Assembly (NCBI GenBank): GCA_910586355.1
Contig: CAJUHJ010000006.1
Coordinates: 1 to 64,000, forward strand
DNA: 64,000 nt
Source: an uncultured Lachnospiraceae bacterium
Lineage (GTDB): Bacteria; Bacillota; Clostridia; Lachnospirales; Lachnospiraceae
Direction of reading: 5' to 3'
Both the position numbers and the translations under genes were made by a program. Of this stretch, positions 34,074-41,426 are shown one piece after another (positions within the stretch are counted from its first letter, which is position 1; the number at the start of each line of letters is the position of its first letter). The notes beneath the pieces are model-generated. The model was given only the letters and a program-made list of their open reading frames with translations, had not been told where the DNA came from and made no database searches.

Positions 34074-34859
34074 TAACTTCTTTTTGAGTTCTACGGTATC
34101 TGCCCAGAACCGTTTTGGGATATTTTGAATTTGAAGACTTGAATTTTCTCTGGCTTCTATGGCGATTGTATCAAAAAAAGTGCACCATAGTTTTTGGAAG
34201 GTCTCTTCTTCGGCAGAGAAATCCTGCAAAAATGTAAGGTTTAGGGAAGAAGCGTCTGCAATCAAATAGGATTTTGAAGAAGAATGTACGGCGGCAGTTT
34301 GATGTACGGCGTCGTATATAATGAAATTTTCTAATGGAAGACGGTCGGTAAAATGCGCGGCTAAAATTGGCAGGACATCATTTTTAGGATGTATCTGTGC
34401 AAATAAAATGCCGTTTTTTAATTCAGAAAAACGCAGAAATTCTAGTAGATGATGACCTTCGTTCCATGTCTGGCGGCGCAGTTCAAAAATACAGGAAATA
34501 CAGGGCTCGCCCAGATATTCTAAAACCTTAGCGCCCTCTTTGCGGGAAAGCGCTAAGACAATTGTCTGATAAATAGCATTTGCTTTGTCCATGGGCAGTT
34601 TTCGAAAACTGCCGTCCGCCATAGCGCAGCTGCAGATTGTTTCATAAAAATGGATTCCGAGCCGTTTTATCAGCGTACGTGCAACTTTTCTGCTCTTCTC
34701 ATAATCAGTTGGTACTGTGATGTATTCAGAAAAAAGCGTAAGTTCTCCGCTTTGATCGCTGGAAAGCTGGACATTCTTGTGCCCATAATGGCTTGCCCAT
34801 GCGTCATAGACGGCAGTCAAAATTCCATCAATACTATCTTCACATTGAAATACATACAA
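34071..34859 (-). CDS. TIGR03915-type putative DNA repair protein
   Basis: A 262-residue protein matching the TIGR03915/DUF4130 family, which almost always sits next to a radical-SAM TIGR03916 protein and is thought to act in DNA modification or repair. Recognisable: FQCEDSIDGILTAVYDAWAS at the start, KVLEYLGEPCISCIFELRRQTWNEGHHLLEFLRFSEL in two blocks near 115-150, and DRLPLENFIIYDAVH near 175. The start is probably TTG at 34859: GGAGG lies 8 bases before it and the family begins here. It lies 23 bases after the radical-SAM stop, so the two are co-transcribed. The reaction is not established. Confidence 0.82.
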   Translation of the reverse strand: MYVFQCEDSIDGILTAVYDAWASHYGHKNVQLSSDQSGELTLFSEYITVPTDYEKSRKVARTLIKRLGIHFYETICSCAMADGSFRKLPMDKANAIYQTIVLALSRKEGAKVLEYLGEPCISCIFELRRQTWNEGHHLLEFLRFSELKNGILFAQIHPKNDVLPILAAHFTDRLPLENFIIYDAVHQTAAVHSSSKSYLIADASSLNLTFLQDFSAEEETFQKLWCTFFDTIAIEARENSSLQIQNIPKRFWADTVELKKKL

Positions 34860-34882
34860 GGTATTCACCTCCAAAAGCAATT

Positions 34883-36235
34883 TTAAATGGCTGGCTGAGT
34901 ATCATCAAAAAGTGAAAGCTGACGGTAACTTTCTTCGCGCAGTTCTCTTGGGATTTGCGTCCGGTCAGAGAGCAGGTTCCGGCAGATATAGTCTTCGTCT
35001 ATTTTAATAGGATACATCATGCGGCCGGAACAAGTGATAAAGTAAAGCGCGCGTTTTAAGACAACGCCTATTTTCTTTAAATCTGAAAAATCAAGCGTAC
35101 AGCCGCGTCTGGCATTTACAATGCGTTTGGCAGATTTTTCGCCAATGCCGGGCACGCGCAGCAGGGTTTTATAATCTGCCGTCTGGATTTCTACCGGAAA
35201 GAGTTCTAAATGCCGCAGCGCCCAGTCGCATTTGGGGTCTAAATAGACGTTGAAATTCGGCCGTTCTTCAGAAAGCAGTTCATTTACCGTAAAATGATAA
35301 TAGCGCAGCAGCCAGTCGGCCTGATAAAGCCTGTGTTCGCGCAGCAGAGGAGGCCCTCCGGCGAGCGTTGGGAGATTTGGGTTTTGGTTGACATTGATAA
35401 AAGCAGAATAGAATACGCGCTTTAAATTAAATTTTTGGTAAAGCCCTTCTGCCACACTCATAATCTGAAAATCATTTTCTGGAGTGGCTCCGATAATCAT
35501 CTGCGTACTTTGGCCGGCCGGAACGAATCTGGGCGCTTTACGGTAAAGCATGAGTTCGTTTTTATTTTGTGTAATGCTGTTTTGGATTTGCCGCATTGGT
35601 TTTAAAATCGTCTGGCGTGACTTGCAGGGCGCGAGTCGTTTTAGAGCGTCGCCCGTTGGAAGCTCTAAGTTAATACTCATACGATCGGCGAGAAATCCGG
35701 TTTTTTCAATTAGAAGCGGGTCTGCGCCAGGAATTGCTTTGATATGAATATACCCTTGGAAACGGTAAAGCGTCCGAAGACGGTATACGACCTGATACAT
35801 TAAATCCATAGTATAGTTGGGCGTTTCTATTATGCCGGAGCTAAGAAACAATCCTTCGATATAATTTCTGCGGTAAAATTCAATGGTGAGCGTACAAATT
35901 TCCTCCGGGGTAAAGGTTGCGCGTGGTATATCATTGTCACGGCTGTTTTGGCAGTAGGAACAGTTAAAAATACATTCATTTGTAAGCAGAATTTTAAGTA
36001 GTGAGACACATCGGCCGTCTGCAGAAAACGAATGGCAGATTCCGCAGGATTTTGTATTGCCGATTCCGGTGCCGTCCCCATGCCTGTCAACACCGCTCGA
36101 AGTACACGCTACGTCATATTTCGCAGCGGCGGCAAGTAGGGTGAGTTTTTCCATAACTGTTGGGGATAAATGGTTGGCTGGGCCGGTTTCTTGTGGAAAA
36201 GTAGAAATATTATTTGAATTTAATGATAGATTCAT
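34883..36235 (-). CDS. putative DNA modification/repair radical SAM protein (TIGR03916)
   Basis: A 450-residue radical SAM enzyme. The [4Fe-4S]/SAM motif CIFNCSYC is near residues 90-97, preceded by another Cys cluster (CGICHSF) near 70. The TIM-barrel core is followed by GGPPLLREHRLYQADWLLRYY near 305 and a C-terminal helix-hairpin-helix (LLRVPGIGEKSAKRIVNARR, near 378-397) that should bind DNA. Radical chemistry plus HhH and the TIGR03915 partner fit the described repair/modification pair. AAGGAG precedes the ATG. Substrate lesion unknown. Confidence 0.88.
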   Translation of the reverse strand: MNLSLNSNNISTFPQETGPANHLSPTVMEKLTLLAAAAKYDVACTSSGVDRHGDGTGIGNTKSCGICHSFSADGRCVSLLKILLTNECIFNCSYCQNSRDNDIPRATFTPEEICTLTIEFYRRNYIEGLFLSSGIIETPNYTMDLMYQVVYRLRTLYRFQGYIHIKAIPGADPLLIEKTGFLADRMSINLELPTGDALKRLAPCKSRQTILKPMRQIQNSITQNKNELMLYRKAPRFVPAGQSTQMIIGATPENDFQIMSVAEGLYQKFNLKRVFYSAFINVNQNPNLPTLAGGPPLLREHRLYQADWLLRYYHFTVNELLSEERPNFNVYLDPKCDWALRHLELFPVEIQTADYKTLLRVPGIGEKSAKRIVNARRGCTLDFSDLKKIGVVLKRALYFITCSGRMMYPIKIDEDYICRNLLSDRTQIPRELREESYRQLSLFDDTQPAI

Positions 36236-36365
36236 ATCTAAGCTCCTTAAAATACAAACTCATGTTCTGTGATTTTTATTCTAACACGTATAATAAAGAA
36301 TTGCAAGAAATTTCGAATATTTGTTCTGAATTCTATACTTTAGAAAAATTGAATACAAATATTCT

Positions 36366-36394
36366 TTGCAATTCCTTTTTGGATAGGATATGAT
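36366..36394 (+). promoter_or_regulatory. sigma-A promoter for rsmA
   Basis: TTGCAA (36366-36371), 17-base spacer, TATGAT (36389-36394), 43 bases before the rsmA start. Confidence 0.55.
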
Positions 36395-36436
36395 ACAAAA
36401 AGAAAGAATTTGGATAAATTGCAAAGCGAGGCAAAA

Positions 36437-37312
36437 ATGGCAGATTTAGGAAATCCCAAAAATACGATTGCGGTATTACAAAAATATCAATTTAATTTTC
36501 AGAAAAAATATGGGCAAAATTTTCTAATTGATACGCATGTATTGGAAAAAATAATTGCTGCGTCAGAAATTGGGCCGGATGATTTTGTATTAGAAATCGG
36601 GCCTGGAATTGGAACTATGACGCAATATCTTTGTGAAACTGCCAGAGAAGCGGCGGCAGTAGAAATTGACCGGAATTTAATACCGGTTTTAGAGGATACA
36701 TTAAGTGCTTATAAAAATGTAGAAATTATTCAGGCTGATATTTTAAAATTGGATATTGCAGATTTAATTCGACGCAAGAATCATGGAAAACCGATAAAAG
36801 TAGTGGCAAATCTTCCCTATTACATTACGACACCGATTGTGATGGGTCTGTTGGAGGGAGGGCTTCCGATTCAAAGTATCACGATTATGGTACAGAAAGA
36901 AGTTGCAGAGCGTATGCAGGCCAAAGCAGGCGGCAAAGATTATGGCGCGCTTTCACTTGCTGTGCAATATTATGCAAAGGCGGAAATTGTCGCAAATGTA
37001 CCGCCTAATTGCTTTATGCCGAGGCCGAAGGTAGGCAGCGCGGTTATCCGCCTGACAAGACATGCTGCTCCACCAGTGCATACAGAAGACGAAGCGCTGA
37101 TGTTTCGTATCATACGCGCGTCGTTTAACCAGAGAAGAAAAACACTTGTAAATGGGATTGCAAACGCTGGGATTTTCCCGTTTACAAAGGAACAGATACA
37201 GGAGGGTATCAGCAAGCTGGGTGTTTCTGCAAATATACGTGGAGAAAAATTGACGTTGGAACAGTTCGCTGTACTGACCAATATTTTTAAGGCGTATGGG
37301 CTGGGGAAATGA
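36437..37312 (+). CDS. rsmA: 16S rRNA dimethyladenosine transferase
   Basis: SAM-dependent methyltransferase (291 aa; RsmA/KsgA) that dimethylates A1518 and A1519 of 16S rRNA late in 30S assembly. Motifs: KYGQNFLID near 24-32, SAM-binding EIGPGIGTMT near 53-62, AVEIDRNL near 77, the catalytic NLPYYITTP near 124-132 and FMPRPKVGSAVIRL near 185. ATG 36437 has GAGG 6 bases before; the open frame to 36410 starts with TTG and is less likely. The gene is followed by a terminator that contains the spoIID start. Confidence 0.94.
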   Translation: MADLGNPKNTIAVLQKYQFNFQKKYGQNFLIDTHVLEKIIAASEIGPDDFVLEIGPGIGTMTQYLCETAREAAAVEIDRNLIPVLEDTLSAYKNVEIIQADILKLDIADLIRRKNHGKPIKVVANLPYYITTPIVMGLLEGGLPIQSITIMVQKEVAERMQAKAGGKDYGALSLAVQYYAKAEIVANVPPNCFMPRPKVGSAVIRLTRHAAPPVHTEDEALMFRIIRASFNQRRKTLVNGIANAGIFPFTKEQIQEGISKLGVSANIRGEKLTLEQFAVLTNIFKAYGLGK

Positions 37313-37334
37313 AAATTGAATATGGAATAATCTT

Positions 37335-37372
37335 AAAAACGCTGCATATATTTATAATATGAAGCGTTTTTT
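37335..37372 (+). terminator. intrinsic terminator of rsmA overlapping the spoIID start codon
   Basis: AAAAACGCTgCATAT (37335-37349) pairs with ATATGaAGCGTTTTT (37357-37371), then the T-run TTTTTT. The spoIID ATG (37359-37361) lies in the right arm. Confidence 0.75.
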
Positions 37373-38288
37373 ATATCAAATTTTTTGCGGTTTTGCATTT
37401 TTTATACTAATTCCGGTTGTATTTACGCTGTTGATTCAGGGAAATGGGAGAAATTCAATTGAGGATATTCCGCTTTTTTCGTCAACAGAAGAAGCGGGGG
37501 ATTCTTTGGACGAGGATTTTTTGAGGGGGATTCTCGCAAATGAAATTTCTATGGATACTGAGCCGGAGGCGATGAAAGCACAGGCTGTTATTGCGCGGAC
37601 AAACTGCCTTAGGGCAATAGAGAATGGAGAAACTCTGCCGGAGGGATTGACAAAGGGCGAGATGATCCGCATGTGGGGACAGGAAAATTTTTCAGAATAT
37701 TACAGTTTATTAGAAAATAGTATTGAAGCAACAAAAGGTGTTTTTATGGTCTATAACGGTACATATATTCAGGCGGATTTTCATAAAAGCAGCGCCGGAT
37801 ACACCAGAGATGCAGGCGAAGTTTATGGGACGGATGAGTTTCCGTATTTAAAAAGCGCCGACAGCCGGATGGACCTGACAAGTGAAGACTTTTTAAAAGT
37901 AATCTTTTATACGCCGCAGGAGTTGATTGAGAAGGGAGGAGAACTTTTTAACGAAGATACAAGGGCGGCGGCAGCTGAAAAAACAGCGGCGGATATTTTG
38001 AGCCAGATGGTCGTCACAAAACGGGATCAGGCAGGTTATGTCATGGAAATTACCATTGATGGACAGGCACATTCTGGTGAAGAAGTTCGTCTGCAGTTTG
38101 GATGGAATTCTTCCAATTTTTTCCTAAAAGAAATAGACGGAGAAGTAAGGGTAACAATGAAGGGCCTTGGTCATGGCCTGGGATTAAGCCTTTATGGGGC
38201 GAATCAGTTGGCAAAGGATGGGTTTTCTTATAAAGACATTTTAAAATATTTTTATGATGGAATTGAATTTGTTACACAGTATGATTGA
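37359..38288 (+). CDS. spoIID: stage II sporulation protein D (SpoIID/LytB lytic transglycosylase)
   Basis: Membrane-anchored lytic transglycosylase (309 aa) of the DMP engulfment machine, which thins septal peptidoglycan so the mother cell can engulf the forespore. N-terminal signal anchor at about 8-28 (FCGFAFFILIPVVFTLLI). SpoIID domain from about 60: NEISMDTEPEAMKAQAVIART with the catalytic-type Glu, FHKSSAGYTRDAGEVYG, DEFPYLKSADS and GLGHGLGLSLYGANQLA. No Shine-Dalgarno is visible before ATG 37359, which lies inside a terminator hairpin. The engulfment partner gene (SpoIIQ-like) follows. Confidence 0.88.
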   Translation: MKRFLYQIFCGFAFFILIPVVFTLLIQGNGRNSIEDIPLFSSTEEAGDSLDEDFLRGILANEISMDTEPEAMKAQAVIARTNCLRAIENGETLPEGLTKGEMIRMWGQENFSEYYSLLENSIEATKGVFMVYNGTYIQADFHKSSAGYTRDAGEVYGTDEFPYLKSADSRMDLTSEDFLKVIFYTPQELIEKGGELFNEDTRAAAAEKTAADILSQMVVTKRDQAGYVMEITIDGQAHSGEEVRLQFGWNSSNFFLKEIDGEVRVTMKGLGHGLGLSLYGANQLAKDGFSYKDILKYFYDGIEFVTQYD

Positions 38289-38379
38289 ATAAAAGTAAAA
38301 ATTTCGCACAGAATATAGTCAGCAGGAGTTGCTAAACGGTAACAAGCTAACAGCAAATATGACTATGGATGGTGATGAA

Positions 38380-39174
38380 ATGAGAAGAGGGAATTTTTTT
38401 CGGAGAAACCAGTATAAAATAGCTGCAGTCTGTGTATTGGCGGCTGTTTTAGGAGTAACCGGCGTGTACATGCTAAACAACAGGGAAACAAAGGAAGAAC
38501 CAAAGCAGCAGGTAGCCATAGAGCAGCAGCAAAATACCCCCAAAGTAGCAGTCAGCCAGAAAGAACCCAAACAGGAATGGCAGGAAGAAGAAACAGAAGA
38601 GACACAGAAAGTTTCGGCAGTGATACATCCTAAGAGAGAAGATGTCATCCGAAAGACCGATACCGATATGGCGGAGGCAGACAGCAAGACAGCAGAAGAA
38701 GGGCAGCAGGAAACAGTAGAAACGTCAGCGGTAAAGAATGCACCGCCGGCAGAACTTCATTTTGATACGGCAGCAGGGCTTCTTTGGCCGGTTTCTGGCG
38801 CAGTGATATTAGATTATAGTATGGATCAGACCGTACATTTTCAAACGCTTGACCAGTATAAGTATAATCCGGCTGTTATTATTGCGGGAAATGTCAATGA
38901 TAAGGTAAAAGCAGCTGCGAATGGAAAGATTACGGATATTTCGACGAATGAAGTAACCGGATGTACGGTGACGATGGATATTGGTGATGGTTATACGGCG
39001 ATTTATGGGCAGTTGAAAGAAGTGCCATATGAAACAGGCGCTTATATTGAGGCAGGGAATACAATAGGATTTGTCAGTGAACCGACGAAATATTATGCTG
39101 TGGAAGGAAGTAATCTTTATTTTGCTTTGGAAAAAGATGGTGTCCCGGTAGATCCGGTTGAATTTTTCCAATAA
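38380..39174 (+). CDS. spoIIQ: SpoIIQ-like protein with degenerate M23/LytM domain
   Basis: A 264-residue membrane protein: one membrane helix (about 12-32), a Gln/Glu-rich linker to about 125 and a C-terminal LytM-like fold (LLWPVSGAVILDYS, AANGKITDIS, YTAIYGQLKEVPYETGAYIEAGNTIG). The zinc ligands are missing: the HxxxD position reads YSMDQTVHFQ and the usual HLHF reads NLYFAL, so it cannot be an active metallopeptidase. Forespore SpoIIQ is a catalytically dead or reduced LytM protein that docks with SpoIIIAH, and it follows spoIID here; both support the call. ATG 38380 has GGTG 6 bases before; earlier starts are possible. Confidence 0.78.
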   Translation: MRRGNFFRRNQYKIAAVCVLAAVLGVTGVYMLNNRETKEEPKQQVAIEQQQNTPKVAVSQKEPKQEWQEEETEETQKVSAVIHPKREDVIRKTDTDMAEADSKTAEEGQQETVETSAVKNAPPAELHFDTAAGLLWPVSGAVILDYSMDQTVHFQTLDQYKYNPAVIIAGNVNDKVKAAANGKITDISTNEVTGCTVTMDIGDGYTAIYGQLKEVPYETGAYIEAGNTIGFVSEPTKYYAVEGSNLYFALEKDGVPVDPVEFFQ

Positions 39175-39277
39175 AATATCTGTGAAGAGGAATGTTGTGA
39201 AAGTTCGGAAAAGGCGGATTTTTGTACATTCCTTTTCTTTTAAAACATAGAAATAAGAAGAATATGTAAAGTTTTTC

Positions 39278-39306
39278 TTGAAATTTGATTGGACAAAACG
39301 TATAAT
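39278..39306 (+). promoter_or_regulatory. sigma-A promoter for the GIY-YIG/helicase operon
   Basis: TTGAAA (39278-39283), 17-base spacer, TATAAT (39301-39306). Transcription should begin near 39313, upstream of the hairpin and leader peptide. Confidence 0.65.
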
Positions 39307-39332
39307 AAGCGTTGGTATTTATGCAGGGAAGG

Positions 39333-39393
39333 CGTTTTATGTATGATTATCTTCCGGAAGCTAATTTCCGGTAACAGCATAAAACGTTTTTTT
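39333..39393 (+). terminator. intrinsic terminator inside the leader (candidate attenuator)
   Basis: Outer stem CGTTTTATG (39333-39341) with CATAAAACG (39378-39386), inner stem CCGGAA (39354-39359) with TTCCGG (39366-39371), then seven Ts (39387-39393). It stands between the promoter at 39278-39306 and the first gene at 39441. Confidence 0.75.
39339..39374 (+). CDS. candidate 11-residue leader peptide
   Basis: Reading MYDYLPEANFR then TAA. AGGGAAGG ends 6 bases before the ATG, an excellent ribosome site. The frame lies wholly inside the leader terminator hairpin: the start codon is in the 5' arm, and a ribosome at the stop would cover the 3' arm. This is inferred from position and ribosome site only; the peptide is too short for a family match. 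Confidence 0.45.
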   Translation: MYDYLPEANFR

Positions 39394-39440
39394 CTATTTT
39401 TAGAATGTATAGAAACAGGCCTGGCGAAAGCGCGGAAATC

Positions 39441-39719
39441 ATGGAAGAAAAAAATAGAAATTATACTTATATGGTGGAATGTAGTGACGGTTCATTTTAT
39501 ACTGGCTGGACGACAGATGTCGAAAAAAGGATTCGTATGCACAATGCAAAAAAGGGAGCCAAATATACCAAATCCCGTACGCCGGTAAAACTGGTATATT
39601 TAGAAGAGGCAGATACAAAACAGCAGGCAATGCGCCGGGAAGCGCAGATAAAGCAGTTGAGCAGGCAGCAAAAGAAACAATTAATCGAGCATGGAAAGGA
39701 TGTTTATGGAGACTATTAA
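39441..39719 (+). CDS. GIY-YIG domain protein (UPF0213/YhbQ-like)
   Basis: A 92-residue single-domain GIY-YIG protein. The two motif halves read YTYMVECSDGSFYTGWTTD near 8-26 (YMV...YTG in place of GIY...YIG), with the catalytic-type Arg in EKRIRMHNAKKGAKYTKSR and the Glu in REAQIKQLSR. Members of this family are tiny DNA/RNA-acting nuclease domains of uncertain role. Start chosen at ATG 39441 (MEEKNRN); longer frames run back over the attenuator. The stop overlaps the helicase start by 14 bases, so the two are translationally coupled. Confidence 0.85.
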   Translation: MEEKNRNYTYMVECSDGSFYTGWTTDVEKRIRMHNAKKGAKYTKSRTPVKLVYLEEADTKQQAMRREAQIKQLSRQQKKQLIEHGKDVYGDY

Positions 39720-41304
39720 ATTTGAAGAATTAGGGCTTTTGCCTCAGGTATTGCGCGGTATAGAGGAGATGGGATTTGAAGAGGCGACTCCAATTCAGGC
39801 ACAGGCAATTCCGGTTGTAATGAGCGGCAGGGATGTGATTGGGCAGGCGCAGACGGGTACGGGTAAAACAGCAGCGTTTGGAATTCCAATGCTGCAAAGT
39901 ATAGATACTTCTGTAAAGAAGACACAGGTATTGATTCTATCTCCGACAAGGGAATTGGCGATTCAGGTGGCCGAAGAATTAAGGAATTTAAGTAAATATA
40001 TGCACGGTGTAAAAATACTTCCGGTATACGGCGGACAGGACATTACAAAACAAATTCGGTCTTTAAAGGGCGGGATTCAGGTAATCGTTGGAACGCCGGG
40101 CCGTGTGATGGATCATCTGCGCAGAAAGACGATACGCTGCGAAGATGTGAATATGATAGTATTAGACGAAGCAGATGAAATGCTGAACATGGGATTTCGG
40201 GAAGATATTGAAACGATATTAGAATATATACCCGAAGAGAGGCAGACCGTACTGTTTTCTGCTACAATGCCAAAACCAATTTTAGAAATTACAAGAAAGT
40301 ACCAAAAGGATGCGGTTACGATAAAGGTTGTGAAAAAAGAGCTGACCGTATCAAACATTGAACAGTTTTATTATGATGTAAAACGTAAAGATAAAACAGA
40401 AATTTTGACAAGGCTTTTGGATTACTATAATCCGAAGGGCTCGATTGTATTTTGTAATACAAAGCGTATGGTGGACGAGCTTTCCCATGAGCTTACTATG
40501 CGCGGATATTTTGCGGAAGGGCTTCACGGCGATATGAAGCAGGCGCAGAGAGATCGTGTGATGACAAATTTCCGTAAAGGAAAAACAGATATTTTAATTG
40601 CAACGGATGTTGCTGCAAGAGGATTGGATATAGATTATGTAGAAGCGGTATTTAATTATGATATTCCGCAGGATGATGAGTATTATGTTCACCGGATTGG
40701 CCGTACCGGACGTGCAGGCCGTACTGGAAAGGCATTTAGTTTTGTCAAAGGAAAAGAAGTTTATAAGCTGAAAGATATTATGCGTTACTGTAAGACGAAG
40801 ATATATGCACAGCCCGTTCCTTCTTCACAGGATGTAGCGCAGATGCGCGCAGAAAAAGTAATGGATAAAATTGCAGCGATTATCGAAGAAGAAGATTTGC
40901 AGAAGATGATAAACTTTATTGAGAAACAGGTCAATGAATCTGATTATACGGCTATGGATATTGCAGCGGCATTTTTAAAACAGGCAATTGGAGGTACAGA
41001 GACGGCGCCGGAAGGATATGGTGCAGATAACCGTTATTCCTTTGGGGATACGGGAGCGGAAAACGGGATGGTCCGGCTGTTTATCAATATTGGTAAGAAA
41101 CAGAAGATTAAGCCGGGAGATATTTTGGGCGCCGTTGCAGGCGAGTCCGGAATGTCAGGCGATTTGGTCGGTGCAATTGATATGTATGATAAATTTACAT
41201 TTGTAGAAGTGCCCGAAGAGTATGGCAGGCAGGTATTACAGGCAATGCGGCATGTAAAGATTAAAGGCAAAGATATTAATATTGAACCCGCAAACAGCAA
41301 ATAG
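39706..41304 (+). CDS. DEAD-box ATP-dependent RNA helicase with DbpA-type C-terminal domain
   Basis: RNA helicase (532 aa; CshA/DeaD group) that remodels RNA in ribosome assembly and decay, especially in cold. Motifs: Q-motif FEEATPIQAQAIP near 21-33, I AQTGTGKTA near 47-55, Ia PTRELAIQ, II DEAD near 153, III SAT near 184, V RGLDIDYV and VI HRIGRTGRAGRTG near 330. The last 70-80 residues (MVRLFINIGKKQKIKPGDIL) form a DbpA-like RNA-binding domain. ATG 39706 has AAGGA 7 bases before and lies inside the end of the GIY-YIG gene. The candidate attenuator upstream would control both. Confidence 0.93.
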   Translation: METIKFEELGLLPQVLRGIEEMGFEEATPIQAQAIPVVMSGRDVIGQAQTGTGKTAAFGIPMLQSIDTSVKKTQVLILSPTRELAIQVAEELRNLSKYMHGVKILPVYGGQDITKQIRSLKGGIQVIVGTPGRVMDHLRRKTIRCEDVNMIVLDEADEMLNMGFREDIETILEYIPEERQTVLFSATMPKPILEITRKYQKDAVTIKVVKKELTVSNIEQFYYDVKRKDKTEILTRLLDYYNPKGSIVFCNTKRMVDELSHELTMRGYFAEGLHGDMKQAQRDRVMTNFRKGKTDILIATDVAARGLDIDYVEAVFNYDIPQDDEYYVHRIGRTGRAGRTGKAFSFVKGKEVYKLKDIMRYCKTKIYAQPVPSSQDVAQMRAEKVMDKIAAIIEEEDLQKMINFIEKQVNESDYTAMDIAAAFLKQAIGGTETAPEGYGADNRYSFGDTGAENGMVRLFINIGKKQKIKPGDILGAVAGESGMSGDLVGAIDMYDKFTFVEVPEEYGRQVLQAMRHVKIKGKDINIEPANSK

Positions 41305-41368
41305 CAGACTGTTAATTTTATAAAATAAAAAATTAGAGATAATTTAAAGATTCCTTTGTTAAACTAAG

Positions 41369-41404
41369 ACGTGTTAGAAAATAATGTTTCTGGCACGTTT
41401 TTTT
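41369..41404 (+). terminator. intrinsic terminator between helicase and ABC operon
   Basis: ACGTGTTAGAAA pairs (two G-U wobbles) with TTTCTGGCACGT, then TTTTTTT. It ends the helicase operon yet lies only 22 bases before the solute-binding protein start, so it may also act as an attenuator for that operon. Confidence 0.78.
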
Positions 41405-41426
41405 GTGAGAAAAGGAGGATATGACA

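Noticed and set aside
39289..39588. 99-codon plus-strand frame over the attenuator
   Set aside because: Out of phase with the GIY-YIG gene, no ribosome site, and crosses a terminator.
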